Shown here piece by piece: positions 1-8,236 of a stretch of DNA of 50,097 bases. The notes beneath the pieces were generated by a model. The model ran no database searches, was not told the DNA's origin, and saw only the letters and a program-made list of their open reading frames with translations. Source of the stretch: Baia soyae. Its GTDB lineage: Bacteria; Bacillota; Bacilli; Thermoactinomycetales; Thermoactinomycetaceae. The stretch covers positions 1 through 50,097 of the forward strand of contig NZ_SLXV01000020.1 in the NCBI RefSeq assembly GCF_004341445.1. The letters run 5' to 3'. Position 1 is the stretch's first letter. Every line of letters starts with the position of its first letter. The position numbers and the translations under genes are program-made.

Positions 1-41
1 GAGAAACCATCGCCATAAACGATATTTGAGTCAATTCACAC

Positions 42-80
42 AAAAACCTCTTCTAAACTTGTTGTTCAGAAGAGGTTTGT
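42..80. terminator. Hairpin terminator at left edge
   Basis: An 11-12 bp stem (AAACCTCTTCT pairing with AGAAGAGGTTT) is flanked by A-rich sequence on the left and a short T run on the right. It probably ends a transcript entering from the left, or the minus-strand yolD-like transcript. Bases 1-40 hold too little to assign to any gene. Confidence 0.6.
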
Positions 81-92
81 CTGCAGTCTGAA

Positions 93-114
93 ACCTCCTC
101 TATAATGAGGAGGT
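93..114. terminator. Short hairpin, possible terminator of yolD-like gene
   Basis: ACCTCCTC and GAGGAGGT form an 8 bp GC-rich stem around a TATAAT loop, just past the stop codon of the minus-strand yolD-like gene. There is no long U tract, so termination strength is uncertain. Confidence 0.4.
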
Positions 115-132
115 CTAATCGATTTTATTCTC

Positions 133-420
133 CTACACTAACTCCAACGTAACCATGCTTGTTAAGTCGATTTTTCTCTTTATACTGCCATTAAATAGGT
201 GGATCGTACGATCGTCGGGTTCGATGCGATCGACGAAGCCGCAAAACTGTCGATGACCAAAAGGTGTACGGTAGACTAGAAGAATAGGGCTGTTGTTTTC
301 GTATGCTTTTTGAATTCGATCGATTAGTTCGATGGTGTGTTCTAAGCTAAACATAGATGATGTGTGGTGATTTTGGAAAGTGCGTTGTACAGGATCCGAA
401 ACTTTATGTATGTTCATTTT
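133..420 (-). CDS. YolD-like family protein
   Basis: A 95-residue protein whose second half has the beta-rich pattern of YolD-like proteins: an RIQKAYENN helix, then ILLVYRT, CGFVDRIEPDDRTIHLF and a final ID-x-ITS-like strand (IDLTSMVTLEL). In Bacillus such proteins usually sit beside a Y-family DNA polymerase (UvrX/YqjW) in an SOS operon; their biochemical role is not well defined. Here no polymerase follows, since hairpins lie directly downstream, so the gene looks solitary. I chose the ATG at 418-420 because GGAGTG lies about 8 bases upstream; an earlier in-frame TTG (436-438) has no ribosome binding site and falls in the operator. The promoter carries two LexA-type boxes, so DNA-damage induction is likely. 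Family assignment is by pattern only. Confidence 0.65.
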   Translation of the reverse strand, partial: KMNIHKVSDPVQRTFQNHHTSSMFSLEHTIELIDRIQKAYENNSPILLVYRTPFGHRQFCGFVDRIEPDDRTIHLFNGSIKRKIDLTSMVTLELV

Positions 421-432
421 TATCACACTCCA

Positions 433-444
433 GAACAAATGTTC
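433..444. promoter_or_regulatory. LexA (SOS) box, proximal
   Basis: GAACAAATGTTC is a perfect GAAC-N4-GTTC palindrome, the core of the Bacillus LexA/DinR box. It lies between the start codon and the promoter of the yolD-like gene. Confidence 0.75.
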
Positions 445-457
445 TTATTTATATCTT

Positions 458-486
458 AATCATACCCGAATATTTGTTCGTGTCAA
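458..486 (-). promoter_or_regulatory. SOS-type promoter of the yolD-like gene with second LexA box
   Basis: Read on the minus strand there is a perfect -35 TTGACA (486-481), a 16-base spacer and TATGAT (464-459). CGAATATTTGTTCG (467-480) fills the spacer and fits the LexA box CGAAC-N4-GTTCG with one mismatch. A repressor bound here would cover the polymerase site, as in known Bacillus SOS promoters. Confidence 0.7.
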
Positions 487-501
487 GGAGGTGAGAAAAA
501 T

Positions 502-533
502 AAAAAAACCTTCTCTAGTCTAGAGAAGGTTTT
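502..533 (-). terminator. Terminator of tRNA-Pro transcript
   Basis: A 12-13 bp stem (AACCTTCTCTA / TAGAGAAGGTT, 3-base loop) directly follows the 3' end of the tRNA on the minus strand. The minus-strand transcript then enters a run of seven U residues, as expected for intrinsic termination. Confidence 0.75.
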
Positions 534-536
534 CAT

Positions 537-613
537 TGGTCGGGATGACACGATTCGAACGTGCGACCCCCTGGTCCCAAACCAGGTGCTCTACCAAGCT
601 GAGCCACATCCCG
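537..613 (-). tRNA. tRNA-Pro (anticodon UGG), CCA encoded
   Basis: On the minus strand the sequence starts CGGGATG and ends CATCCCG-A-CCA, giving a perfect 7 bp acceptor stem, discriminator A and an encoded CCA tail. The D arm (GGCTCAGCTTGGTAGAGC), an anticodon stem CCTGG/CCAGG with loop TTTGGGA (anticodon TGG) and a T arm containing GTTCGAATC are all present. UGG reads proline codons. It is a single-gene transcript with its own promoter and terminator. Confidence 0.95.
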
Positions 614-648
614 ATATTCATATAAATCATTTTGGAGCAACATATAAA

Positions 649-677
649 ATCTTACCATCGTTACATTATCTAGTCAA
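649..677 (-). promoter_or_regulatory. Promoter of tRNA-Pro
   Basis: On the minus strand TTGACT (677-672) and TAAGAT (654-649) are separated by exactly 17 bases, about 36 bases upstream of the mature tRNA 5' end. This is a good vegetative sigma-A type promoter. Confidence 0.7.
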
Positions 678-811
678 CACTTAAATATAAAAAATTGCTC
701 ATTTAGGGCAGATCAGTTATGATAAAATGGAATAAATTTGAGAATAAAATCTTTTGTTTATGAATGGTATAGCTTCTTTTCCAATCAGGATATATTTTTA
801 AGGAAGGGGCT

Positions 812-1228
812 TTGACTGTGAAAACACACATTGAGATCGAAGTACGTCCTACTGAAATTGATGCCATGGGCCATGTAAATAATGCAAAATATCTGGAGTA
901 CATGGAGTGGAGTCGAGAAGACTGGTACAACAAAGTTGGATTGCCTTTTGATGTATTTACAGAGATGAACGTGGGAACGGTATCTGTAAATATTAACATC
1001 AACTATCGCAAAGAGGCAAAGTTAGGACAGCATCTTACGATATCCACAGAACCACTTCGGAAGGGAAAGACCAGTTTTGTACTGAAACATGAAATTTACA
1101 ATCAAGATGGTGAGCTTGTTGCAGATGCGCAGGTTGTTTCTGTTACCATCGACTTAGGTACCAGAAAAAGCGTTCTACTTCCTGATGCACTACAAACTCA
1201 CTTCCCTGAATGTTGTCAAGCTACATAA
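812..1228 (+). CDS. Acyl-CoA thioesterase, hotdog fold (4HBT/YbgC-like)
   Basis: A 138-residue single hotdog domain. The N-terminal signature RPTEIDAMGHVNNAKYLEY contains the catalytic Asp of the 4-hydroxybenzoyl-CoA thioesterase/YbgC class. This is followed by the long helix region (MEWSREDWY) and strands including VNININYRKEA and FVLKHEIYN. Such enzymes hydrolyse acyl-CoA thioesters in the cytoplasm; the substrate cannot be read from sequence. A TTG start at 812 is 5-7 bases after AAGGAAGG; a GTG at 818 (removing two residues) is an alternative with wider spacing. It is monocistronic, ending at a strong bidirectional hairpin. No link to the NRPS locus 12 kb away is implied. Confidence 0.8.
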   Translation: MTVKTHIEIEVRPTEIDAMGHVNNAKYLEYMEWSREDWYNKVGLPFDVFTEMNVGTVSVNININYRKEAKLGQHLTISTEPLRKGKTSFVLKHEIYNQDGELVADAQVVSVTIDLGTRKSVLLPDALQTHFPECCQAT

Positions 1229-1231
1229 TAT

Positions 1232-1270
1232 CAAAAAACGATGATGCTTTAAGAGCGTCATCGTTTTTTG
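1232..1270. terminator. Bidirectional terminator between thioesterase and yfkK
   Basis: CAAAAAACGATGA and TCATCGTTTTTTG form a long stem flanked by A and T runs, able to stop transcripts from both convergent genes. Confidence 0.8.
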
Positions 1271-1272
1271 AT

Positions 1273-1503
1273 TTAACTATTTTTCTTCATATCTCGAAGT
1301 TCTTCTAAGATCCCTTCGATTTCCATCATTGTAAGCTGCCCTTGTTTCTTTTGAATCAATTGATAGATTTCAAGGAGGTCCTCGAAATGAGGGAGTCGAA
1401 AGTCTTCTGGAGAGATGAGGGCTGCATTTACCAGTTTTAAGCTAGATTTGATTTCGTCTACAACCCAAATGAGATTTTCTTCGGATGGTATATGTCGATC
1501 CAT
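1273..1503 (-). CDS. yfkK: DUF1128 family protein (YfkK)
   Basis: A 76-residue acidic, all-helical protein matching the small DUF1128/YfkK family of Bacillales. Recognisable segments are the central LKLVNAALISPEDF, the LPHFEDLLEIYQLIQKK helix, and the closing MMEIEGILEELRDMKK helix. The family has no established function. The ATG at 1503 is preceded by AGGAAG, 9-10 bases upstream (minus strand), in the short gap to the divergent ypuF-like gene. Its stop codon lies 2 bases from the shared terminator with the thioesterase gene. Confidence 0.75.
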   Translation of the reverse strand: MDRHIPSEENLIWVVDEIKSSLKLVNAALISPEDFRLPHFEDLLEIYQLIQKKQGQLTMMEIEGILEELRDMKKNS

Positions 1504-1571
1504 TAGGAGAATACTTCCTTTCTAATTTAACTATTTCCCATCATTGTAACATGAGTAGAGGAGCTTGTCAG

Positions 1572-1973
1572 ATGAACCAAGAGCCTTGTCTATATCCTGA
1601 TCTCTATGTTCGTTTTTTATATGAATTTCACGAGACGAGAGATTACTTCGAGTGCCATGAATTACTAGAGGATTTGTGGATGGAAGAAGCGCGGGAGCCA
1701 TTTTATCAGGGACTGCTTCAAATTGCAGTCGGGCTTTTTCATCATCGTAATGAAAACATAGGTGGCGCTCGAAAAATGTTTGATTTGGGGTTGCAAAAAT
1801 TGGCTTATTATCCGAATCCTTGGATGGGAATTGATGTCCAGCAAACCCGTCAAGATGTATCTGCGGTGAAAGAAAAAATCGAGCAGGACTCATCCGTTTT
1901 GTTTAAACCGATTGAGATCGTCATATTGGATGAAGTTTTAAGAGAACTCGTTAATCAGTTAAAAACTAAGTGA
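1572..1973 (+). CDS. ypuF: DUF309 family protein (YpuF)
   Basis: The 133-residue product carries the DUF309 hallmarks: FHETRDYFECHELLEDLWMEE followed by FYQGLLQIAVGLFHHRNENIGGARKMF, a helical bundle with conserved His/Glu (HELLE) and the QGL-x-Q motif. Function is unknown; the HE motif suggests but does not prove metal binding. I place the start at ATG 1572 because GAGGAG (1558-1563) is 8 bases upstream; earlier in-frame ATGs at 1485 and 1551 lack a ribosome binding site, and the first would overlap the divergent yfkK gene. The 3' end overlaps the convergent DUF218 gene by 15 bases. Confidence 0.75.
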   Translation: MNQEPCLYPDLYVRFLYEFHETRDYFECHELLEDLWMEEAREPFYQGLLQIAVGLFHHRNENIGGARKMFDLGLQKLAYYPNPWMGIDVQQTRQDVSAVKEKIEQDSSVLFKPIEIVILDEVLRELVNQLKTK

Positions 1974-2540
1974 TTGTTTGATTAAAGCGAGGCTTTCTCT
2001 CGTTTTATGATAGGGCAAAAACAAAACTTCGGAATGGACAGGGGCGATGAGCGAATCTTTTAATCCGGTTTGCTCAGCATATTGCAAAGCCCGTGTCATA
2101 TGGTAGTCATGTGTAATAATGACAATGTGATCGATCTGGGTGCCTGCTAGTAACTTTTTAGTATTCTCTAGATTTTGCTGCGTGTTTGAGGATTGATCTT
2201 CTAGCAAAATTCGTTCTTGCGGAACTTTTTTTTGTACCAGATACTCTTTCATGGCAAGTGCTTCCGTTACCCCTTCTTTCTCTAATCCACCGGAAACAAT
2301 GAGATATTCTACTTTTTTATCATCGTATAGTTTTACTGCCATCTCTAAGCGCTCGACTAATGCGGGGCTTGGCTTCCCATTCCATAATGCGGCTCCTAGC
2401 ACAACCCCAGCATCTGCGTGCGATGACTGGGTAGGGGTATCATCGTATTGAGATACCTTGAGATAGAAATAGCCTATGATGAGAAGGAGGAGCAGAATTA
2501 GGGATAGAGAGAATGTCAGGAGCCATTTTGTCGTATTCAC
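1959..2540 (-). CDS. DUF218 membrane protein (YdcF/SanA/ElyC-like)
   Basis: 193 residues. Residues 7-28 form one hydrophobic membrane helix, after which the protein should face outside. The rest is a DUF218 domain: AGVVLGAALWNGKPSPALVERL, LIVSGGL, ALAMKEYLVQ, ILLEDQSSNTQQNLENTK and VIITHDYHMTRAL. These are the conserved glycine, acidic and His patches of the YdcF/SanA family. Relatives act in envelope integrity or vancomycin tolerance in Gram-negatives, and the Bacillales role is unclear. It is probably co-transcribed with the HesB-type gene upstream on the same strand (gap of 34 bases). Confidence 0.75.
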   Translation of the reverse strand: MNTTKWLLTFSLSLILLLLLIIGYFYLKVSQYDDTPTQSSHADAGVVLGAALWNGKPSPALVERLEMAVKLYDDKKVEYLIVSGGLEKEGVTEALAMKEYLVQKKVPQERILLEDQSSNTQQNLENTKKLLAGTQIDHIVIITHDYHMTRALQYAEQTGLKDSLIAPVHSEVLFLPYHKTRESLALIKQSLSF

Positions 2541-2574
2541 ATCTATTTCCTCCTAGGCTGGCTGTAGTAGGACA

Positions 2575-2886
2575 TTAACTAAGTTGACATTGGGATTGAA
2601 ACGGTGGATTAGGATGCGCAACAATAAATTTTCCGTTTTCCCGATTGAAATCGATGATGAGTCCATCCATCCAAGCACGCTCAGCAGGAATCCAAGTAAA
2701 GGGGATATCTTTTATTTTCATGGATTCGAAGTGAGGTAATATTTCTGTCAGGTCGATGGCAAAAGATGGAGTGCCGCAACCTGATGTATGCGACATGACG
2801 CGAAATGCGAGCGATTCGTCTGCATGTTCTTGATATAGAATATAAAGTAATTTTGCCGCGGCTAAGTCGGATATGTGAACTTTCAT
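2575..2886 (-). CDS. HesB/IscA-family (YneR/YfhF-type) iron-sulfur related protein
   Basis: 103 residues with the HesB-like layout: an N-terminal ISDLAAAKLLYILY helix, a central TSGCG loop matching the SGC-G motif of A-type proteins, and a C-terminal segment ending NPPFQSQC in place of the usual C-G-C. The presence of the SGCG cysteine but only one C-terminal Cys is typical of the degenerate Bacillales HesB paralogues, not of true IscA/SufA Fe-S carriers. AGGAGG lies 8 bases before the ATG at 2886. It shares the divergent 128-base gap with tpx. Confidence 0.65.
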   Translation of the reverse strand: MKVHISDLAAAKLLYILYQEHADESLAFRVMSHTSGCGTPSFAIDLTEILPHFESMKIKDIPFTWIPAERAWMDGLIIDFNRENGKFIVAHPNPPFQSQCQLS

Positions 2887-3014
2887 GTTGTAGACCTCCT
2901 ATCGAAACCTTTAGATGAAATGATAGCAGAAAATGAAAGTAAGTGGAAATCCTACGTTGGTGCTGAGAATATGGTAAGATTAGGCTTGTAACCTTATTAA
3001 GGAGGAAATACATA

Positions 3015-3536
3015 ATGGCACAAGAGCGTCAAGGAGCAATTACCTTTAAAGGGTGTTCTGTTACTCTAGTAGGACCTGAGGTGAAAGTGGGCGATCAAGC
3101 CCCAGATTTTACCGTGCTTGCAAATGATTTATCCCCAGTAACTCTCGCTAGTTCAGCTGGACAAGTTCGTCTGATCAGCGTGGTTCCTTCTGTAGACACA
3201 GGAGTATGTGATGCACAAACTCGTCGCTTCAATGAAGCAGCGGCTCAATTAGATAACGCTGTAATACTAACAGTGAGCATGGATCTTCCATTTGCTCAGA
3301 AGCGCTGGTGTGCGGCGGCTGGCATCGAACAAGTGCAAACAGTCTCTGACTATCGTGATGCTTCATTTGGTACTGCTTATGGCATGCTTATCAAGGAACT
3401 TCGCCTATTAGCACGTGGAGTTTTTGTAGTTGACCGCAATGATAAAGTAACCTATGTGGAGTATGTTCCAGAGGCTACAGATCATCCGAACTACGAAGCG
3501 GCTATCGAAGCGGCTAAAAAAGCTCTATTAGGCTAG
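3015..3536 (+). CDS. tpx: Thiol peroxidase Tpx (atypical 2-Cys peroxiredoxin)
   Basis: A 173-residue peroxiredoxin of normal Tpx length. It has VGDQAPDF, the peroxidatic cysteine C65 in [14 protein letters not shown] and the resolving cysteine C99 in KRWCAAAG. The 34-residue spacing is the same as in E. coli Tpx (C61/C95). It reduces hydroperoxides in the cytoplasm with electrons from thioredoxin. AAGGAGG (2998-3004) stands 10 bases before the ATG. It is monocistronic with a hairpin terminator. Confidence 0.95.
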   Translation: MAQERQGAITFKGCSVTLVGPEVKVGDQAPDFTVLANDLSPVTLASSAGQVRLISVVPSVDTGVCDAQTRRFNEAAAQLDNAVILTVSMDLPFAQKRWCAAAGIEQVQTVSDYRDASFGTAYGMLIKELRLLARGVFVVDRNDKVTYVEYVPEATDHPNYEAAIEAAKKALLG

Positions 3537-3553
3537 GAAATGTTTGTAGAGAG

Positions 3554-3589
3554 AAGCTCAGTGTCTATTAGTAGATGCTGAGCTTTTTT
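3554..3589 (+). terminator. Rho-independent terminator of tpx
   Basis: AAGCTCAG and CTGAGCTT form an 8 bp stem (extended by inner pairs), followed by TTTTTT. Confidence 0.85.
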
Positions 3590-3592
3590 GAT

Positions 3593-3621
3593 TTGTTTTG
3601 GCGAAATAGTAGGAATAATAT
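3593..3621 (+). promoter_or_regulatory. Promoter of the coiled-coil gene
   Basis: TTGTTT (3593-3598), a 17-base spacer and TAATAT (3616-3621) lie just after the tpx terminator and about 60 bases before the start codon at 3680. Confidence 0.45.
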
Positions 3622-3679
3622 CTTTATTTATGTCTGCTTACCTGATATATTGTCTGTATATGGAAAAAGAGGTGAGTCG

Positions 3680-4135
3680 ATGGAAGAGCAATTAAAAGAA
3701 CTTACGATGATGGTGAGAGCCATCTATGATCAACAATTAATCATGAATGCTAAGATAGATGGGTTAGATAAGAGAGTTGGTAATATAGAAGATCGCTTGG
3801 ACCGGATTGAAAGTAGGATGGATGGCTTAGAGCAACGAATGGACAAGCTTGAAAGCAAAGTAGACAACCTAGAACAACGAATGGACAGCCTAGAAGGCAA
3901 AGTAGACAAATTAGAACAGCGGATGGATCAATTTAATCACACAGTAGACAGCCTAAAACAAGGCACTCACAATCTTGAAGTGAAGGTAGATCAAGTGGCT
4001 GCCTTATTTGACCAAAAAGTGACCCGTATTGAGCAGGAAGGAATTGATACGCAGGAACGGCTCAAATACATTCGATCCGTTCTCGTTCGTCATGATGAGG
4101 AGATTCTGGCACTTGGTTTAAAACGATCGGTATAA
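3680..4135 (+). CDS. Coiled-coil heptad-repeat protein
   Basis: 151 residues, almost entirely a predicted long coiled coil. Residues about 25-105 are seven-residue units of the form L-x-x-R/K-M/V-D-x (for example LEQRMDKLESKVDNLEQRMD), with hydrophobic residues at a and d and charged residues elsewhere. The repeats are also visible as near-identical DNA around 3810-3950. It lacks a signal peptide and membrane helices, so it is cytoplasmic. The start at 3680 follows GAGGTGAG at suitable spacing; the frame remains open further upstream, but that part would lie within the tpx terminator. No function can be assigned; it resembles DUF1640/tropomyosin-like small coiled-coil proteins only in general form. 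Confidence 0.65.
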   Translation: MEEQLKELTMMVRAIYDQQLIMNAKIDGLDKRVGNIEDRLDRIESRMDGLEQRMDKLESKVDNLEQRMDSLEGKVDKLEQRMDQFNHTVDSLKQGTHNLEVKVDQVAALFDQKVTRIEQEGIDTQERLKYIRSVLVRHDEEILALGLKRSV

Positions 4136-4184
4136 GTACATTATACTTCGGTACCATGCTAAGTAGACTCACTACAAACCCCAC

Positions 4185-4544
4185 TCATTCTATGGAGTTT
4201 GTAGGAGTTCCTTGGTGAAATACCATCCTCCATTTTCCGTCAAATTGCTTCCAAATGGAGCTGCGTAGCGTGTTCATCTCTCGGATTTCATCATGAATAC
4301 GATACGTTACCATAACTACACCATCTGCTAATGGATGAAGTTGAAACTGGATAGGGGTTAGTTGTCTGGTGTCACGAGAGCCGACTGAATCATAATCCCT
4401 CCGTACCCATACATTGCCTGAACTTCCAAACTCAAAATAGGCATCAGATAGATACTCCGCATACAGCTCTTTCGTTGGTTTAAGCAATGTTGTTTCTAGC
4501 TCGAATAGGTAATTTTCTAAGGTTGCTAGATCTGGATTCTTCAT
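4185..4544 (-). CDS. NTF2-like (DUF4440/SnoaL-fold) protein
   Basis: 119 residues with the order of a DUF4440 domain: an N-terminal helix (LATLENYLFELETTLLKPTKELYAEYLSDAYFEFGSS), then strands QLTPIQFQLHPLADGVVMVTYRI and the closing SSIWKQFDGKWRMVFHQGTP, the most typical DUF4440 signature. These single-domain cone-shaped folds bind small ligands or act as minor enzymes; the role here is unknown. I set the start at ATG 4544, preceded by AAAGGAG; the frame continues upstream to 4616 without a ribosome binding site there. It is divergent from the DUF2975 gene. Confidence 0.7.
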   Translation of the reverse strand: MKNPDLATLENYLFELETTLLKPTKELYAEYLSDAYFEFGSSGNVWVRRDYDSVGSRDTRQLTPIQFQLHPLADGVVMVTYRIHDEIREMNTLRSSIWKQFDGKWRMVFHQGTPTNSIE

Positions 4545-4662
4545 TCGTAATAGCTCCTTTTGATAGTAGAGATTGGATAGTAAGGTACCCAAAGCGAACC
4601 ATTGAACAGATAGCATTGTTAGATCGCTTTCTGATCGTCAACTTGATTATATAGCAAAAAAA

Positions 4663-4705
4663 ACAATATTTATATATTGTAAAACGATAAATCATATAGT
4701 AAAAT
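4663..4705 (+). promoter_or_regulatory. Promoter of DUF2975 gene overlapped by a palindromic operator
   Basis: ACAATAT-TTAT-ATATTGT (4663-4680) is a perfect 7+7 inverted repeat. Its right arm overlaps a -35 TTGTAA (4677-4682), followed after 17 bases by TAAAAT (4700-4705). This geometry suits a dimeric repressor blocking polymerase. The regulator is not identifiable. Confidence 0.5.
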
Positions 4706-4737
4706 CATGTTGTCATTAGATAAGTGAGGTGTTTTAA

Positions 4738-5220
4738 ATGATGGTTAAACGAGGTTCAACCACTTTCTTAAAGGTAATTATTTTTCTGATTGGAATTGGA
4801 ATGCTTGCTCTGTGTATCTGGTTGCCTGAGGCAGCCGTTAGAGATGCAAGGGTACATCCAGATACGGCTTACTTCCTAATCCCCTTTTTAGTATGTGCAT
4901 ATGGATTCTGCATTTCGCTTTCGGTTGCTTTGTATCAAGCATATAAGCTATTAACCTACATCGAAAAAAGCCATGCTTTTTCTGAATCATCCCTTAACTC
5001 TTTGAAGATTATAAAGAAATGCGCTTTTACAGTCATTTTCCTCATTTTGTTAGGGCTAGTAAACTTAAAGGTGCTTTCTATCGTTACAGGTGATGATCCA
5101 GCAGGTCCTATATCATTAGGTTTAATGGGTATTTTCGTAATAAGTATCATCACAGCCATTATGGACGTACTTCAAAAGCCATTAAAAAACTTCCTTGAAT
5201 TAAATACAGAAAATGATTGA
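4738..5220 (+). CDS. DUF2975 four-helix membrane protein
   Basis: 160 residues with four hydrophobic segments: about 11-29, 44-66, 96-116 and 124-144. A polar loop YQAYKLLTYIEKSHAFSESSLNSLKIIKK lies between helices 2 and 3. The FSESSLNSLKIIKKCA motif is the conserved core of DUF2975 proteins. Genes of this family are normally followed by a small Cro/CI-type regulator (YozG-like), which is missing here. Instead a terminator follows. GAGGTG precedes the ATG. Function unknown; membrane location is clear. Confidence 0.75.
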   Translation: MMVKRGSTTFLKVIIFLIGIGMLALCIWLPEAAVRDARVHPDTAYFLIPFLVCAYGFCISLSVALYQAYKLLTYIEKSHAFSESSLNSLKIIKKCAFTVIFLILLGLVNLKVLSIVTGDDPAGPISLGLMGIFVISIITAIMDVLQKPLKNFLELNTEND

Positions 5221-5283
5221 TATTTCGGTTAGTTTAATTAGTGAATCCCTAAGCTATACTTGAAATGAATCCATATTATAATA

Positions 5284-5316
5284 AAAAACAGCCTCTTTCG
5301 CATGGAGAGAGGCTGT
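5284..5316. terminator. Bidirectional terminator between DUF2975 gene and acnA
   Basis: AACAGCCTCTTTC and GAGAGAGGCTGTT form a strong stem. On the minus strand, the aconitase transcript runs into a T tract (TTTTTTAT) right after it. Confidence 0.75.
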
Positions 5317-5341
5317 TGCCATGAAATTTATTACAACTTAC

Positions 5342-8056
5342 CTACACGTTCACTTCTGTACTAAGGATCTGACGAAGTACGGTTTGCAAGATACCACCGT
5401 TACGGTAATATTCCACATCTACTACGCTATCCAAACGTGCTTTTGCATCAAATTCGACAACAGAACCGTCTGCTTTGGTTACACGAACTTGCAAGGTTTG
5501 ACCTGGTTCAACTTGATCGTTTAGACCAGGGATATCAATGATTTCTTCGCCTGTTAGATCGAGAGATTTCCAAGAGACACCGTTTGTGAACTCAAGAGGA
5601 AGTACACCCATACCTACCAAGTTACTACGATGGATCCGTTCGAAGCTTTCAGCGATTACAGCTTTGACTCCAAGTAGATTGGTGCCTTTTGCCGCCCAGT
5701 CACGTGAGCTACCTGTACCATACTCTTTACCAGCGAAGATCACGAGCGGAATACCCGCTTCTTGATACTTCATGGAAGCATCGTAGATCGAAGTTACTTG
5801 ACCTGTAGGAATATGCTTTGTGATGCCACCTTCTGAGCCAGGAACCATTAGGTTACGTAGACGAATGTTAGCAAATGTTCCGCGGGTCATCACTTGATCG
5901 TTACCACGACGAGCGCCATAGGAGTTAAAGTCTTTTATATCCACGTTGTTCGCTTGCAAGAGTTGTCCAGCTGGGCTAGATGGCTTAATGTTACCTGCTG
6001 GTGAGATGTGGTCGGTTGTGACGGAATCTCCAAGTAGTGCAAGTACGCGAGCGCCTTGGATGTTTTGGATTGGGTCCACATCTGCAGAGAGATTTTGGAA
6101 GAATGGAGGCTCTTGGATATAGGTAGAGTCTGCATCCCAATCGTACAGGGTGCCTTCTGGAGCTGGGATTTGGTTCCAACGCTCATTGGCATCAAATACT
6201 TTGCCGTATTGCTCGATAAACTGCTCACGAGAGATTGCTTCGGACAGTACTTGGCTTACTTCTGCTGAAGATGGCCAGATATCTTTAAGGAAGACAGGCT
6301 TTCCGTCTTTACTGGTACCGATTGCTTCTGTAGCGAAATCGATGTCTACTGTGCCTGCCAATGCATAGGCAACTACAAGCGGAGGAGAAGCCAAGTAGTT
6401 TGCTTTTACAGATGGATGCACGCGACCTTCGAAGTTACGGTTTCCAGAGAGTACAGAAGCGACTGTCAAGTCATTTGATTCAATCGCTTGACCGATATGA
6501 TCTTCTAACGGACCGGAGTTACCGATACAAGTCGCACAACCGTAGCCGGCAATATGGAAGCCAAGTGTTTCGAGGGATTCGAGTAGGTTGGACTTCATTA
6601 AGTAGTCGGTTACGACTTTTGAACCAGGTGTGAGTGAGCTTTTTACAAATGGTTTTACTTGAAGCCCAAGCTCTACAGCCTTTTTCGCTACTAAACCTGC
6701 ACCAAGCATAACGCTAGGATTAGAGGTGTTGGTACAACTTGTAATGGCTGCGATTACCACGGAGCCAGTTGTCAGTTCAAATGATTCACCATTTGGAGCT
6801 GTTACACTAGCCTTTTTCGCGATTTGCTCGTCTGTGAGACCAAATCCACGATCTTCTACTGGTGTTTTCAAGATTTCGTTCCATGCTTGTTGCATGTTGG
6901 ATAGCTCTACACGGTCTTGAGGACGCTTTGGACCAGATAAACTTGGCACGACTGTGCTGAGGTCTAGTTCAACCACGTCTGTGAAGATTGGATCTGGCGT
7001 TTCATCTGTACGGAACATGCCTTGAGCGGTGTAGTACTCTTTTACAAGCTGTACAAGCTCTTCATCACGGCCGGTGTTGCGTAGGTAGTTAAGGGTTTCT
7101 TCGTCGATTGGGAAGAAGCCCATCGTTGCGCCGTATTCAGGAGCCATGTTTGCTACAGTAGCACGGTCAGCCAAGCTGATGCTGGAGAGACCTGAACCAT
7201 AGAACTCAACGAATTTGCCAACTACACCTTTTTTACGAAGCATTTCGGTTACGGTTAAAGCTAAGTCGGTTGCAGTTGCACCATCGGCTAACTTTCCTGT
7301 TAACTTGAAACCAATCACGTCTGGCATGAGGAAGTAGAGGGGTTGACCGAGCATACCTGCTTCCGCTTCGATTCCTCCAACACCCCAACCCAAGACACCA
7401 AGACCGTTAATCATCGTGGTATGAGAATCCGTACCTACTAGGGAGTCTGGGAAAGCGACGGTTTCACCATTTTCTTCACGAGTCGCCACTACTGTTGCTA
7501 AATACTCGAGGTTTACTTGGTGAACGATTCCGGTAGCGGGTGGTACAGCACGGAAGTTAGTGAAAGAGTCTTTTGCCCAACGAAGGAGACGGTAACGTTC
7601 TTCGTTTCGTTCAAACTCGAGTTTCATGTTGTATTCGAGTGAGTCGGCCGTACCTGCTTTGTCTACCATGACGGAGTGGTCGATAACAAGGTCAACTGGG
7701 ATAAGTGGATTAATCCGTTCTGGGTTTCCACCTACACGTTCCATAGCAGAACGAAGGGCAGCCAGATCGACTACCGCAGGAACCCCTGTGAAGTCTTGTA
7801 ATACGATTCGTGCTGGTTTAAAAGCGATTTCTTTATCTGAGGAAGCAGTATCCCAATTTGCAAGTTGTTCTACGTGTTCTTTGGTTACAGCTTTCCCATC
7901 ATGTTGGCGTACAGCGGCTTCTAAAAGAACCTTGATGGAATAAGGAAGTTTGGAGATGTTTCCGATTCCTTGCTCTTCTAAAGTACCTAGTCGAAAGTAA
8001 GTAAAATCTTTTCCGTTTACGGTTAGTTTTGAACGAGATTGAAAGAGATCTGACAT
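5342..8056 (-). CDS. acnA: Aconitate hydratase AcnA
   Basis: A 904-residue [4Fe-4S] aconitase of the AcnA/IRP1 type, converting citrate to isocitrate via cis-aconitate in the TCA cycle. The cluster cysteines are seen in [11 protein letters not shown] and [14 protein letters not shown]. Other markers are [47 protein letters not shown], and in the swivelling C-terminal domain [12 protein letters not shown] and [25 protein letters not shown]. Length is normal (about 890-910). The true start is the ATG at 8056 (MSDLFQ), after AAAGGAGG; the frame extends 19 codons further without support. Bifunctional RNA-binding activity is known for this type but cannot be seen here. An IclR-type operator lies in its leader. 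Confidence 0.97.
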   Translation of the reverse strand: MSDLFQSRSKLTVNGKDFTYFRLGTLEEQGIGNISKLPYSIKVLLEAAVRQHDGKAVTKEHVEQLANWDTASSDKEIAFKPARIVLQDFTGVPAVVDLAALRSAMERVGGNPERINPLIPVDLVIDHSVMVDKAGTADSLEYNMKLEFERNEERYRLLRWAKDSFTNFRAVPPATGIVHQVNLEYLATVVATREENGETVAFPDSLVGTDSHTTMINGLGVLGWGVGGIEAEAGMLGQPLYFLMPDVIGFKLTGKLADGATATDLALTVTEMLRKKGVVGKFVEFYGSGLSSISLADRATVANMAPEYGATMGFFPIDEETLNYLRNTGRDEELVQLVKEYYTAQGMFRTDETPDPIFTDVVELDLSTVVPSLSGPKRPQDRVELSNMQQAWNEILKTPVEDRGFGLTDEQIAKKASVTAPNGESFELTTGSVVIAAITSCTNTSNPSVMLGAGLVAKKAVELGLQVKPFVKSSLTPGSKVVTDYLMKSNLLESLETLGFHIAGYGCATCIGNSGPLEDHIGQAIESNDLTVASVLSGNRNFEGRVHPSVKANYLASPPLVVAYALAGTVDIDFATEAIGTSKDGKPVFLKDIWPSSAEVSQVLSEAISREQFIEQYGKVFDANERWNQIPAPEGTLYDWDADSTYIQEPPFFQNLSADVDPIQNIQGARVLALLGDSVTTDHISPAGNIKPSSPAGQLLQANNVDIKDFNSYGARRGNDQVMTRGTFANIRLRNLMVPGSEGGITKHIPTGQVTSIYDASMKYQEAGIPLVIFAGKEYGTGSSRDWAAKGTNLLGVKAVIAESFERIHRSNLVGMGVLPLEFTNGVSWKSLDLTGEEIIDIPGLNDQVEPGQTLQVRVTKADGSVVEFDAKARLDSVVDVEYYRNGGILQTVLRQILSTEVNV

Positions 8057-8118
8057 TGAAAAGCCTCCTTTATAAAATGCAATGACATAAGTAAATTTTG
8101 TTATTTGTTTCACCAGAT

Positions 8119-8131
8119 GAAACGTCGTTTC
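8119..8131. promoter_or_regulatory. IclR/KdgR-like operator in acnA leader
   Basis: GAAAC-GTC-GTTTC, a perfect 5+5 inverted repeat, lies just downstream of the acnA -10. It matches the half-sites of the operator beside the divergent iclR-type gene (8247-8261), suggesting the same protein binds both. Confidence 0.6.
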
Positions 8132-8145
8132 TTTTTTCAGTACTC

Positions 8146-8151
8146 ATTATA
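8146..8151 (-). promoter_or_regulatory. Probable -10 element of acnA
   Basis: On the minus strand this reads TATAAT, about 90 bases before the acnA start. No convincing -35 lies at 16-18 bases, so an activator or another sigma contact may be needed. Confidence 0.4.
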
Positions 8152-8236
8152 CAACTAACGAAACGAAATTGTATAGTCTTTTATCTAGGGAGAATAAGAA
8201 TATTTTTAGTCCTTTCCTAATCTCTACAGAAAGCAG

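Noticed and set aside
1531-1893. ORF antisense to ypuF
   Set aside because: Shadow frame; the plus strand has clear DUF309 motifs and a good start signal.
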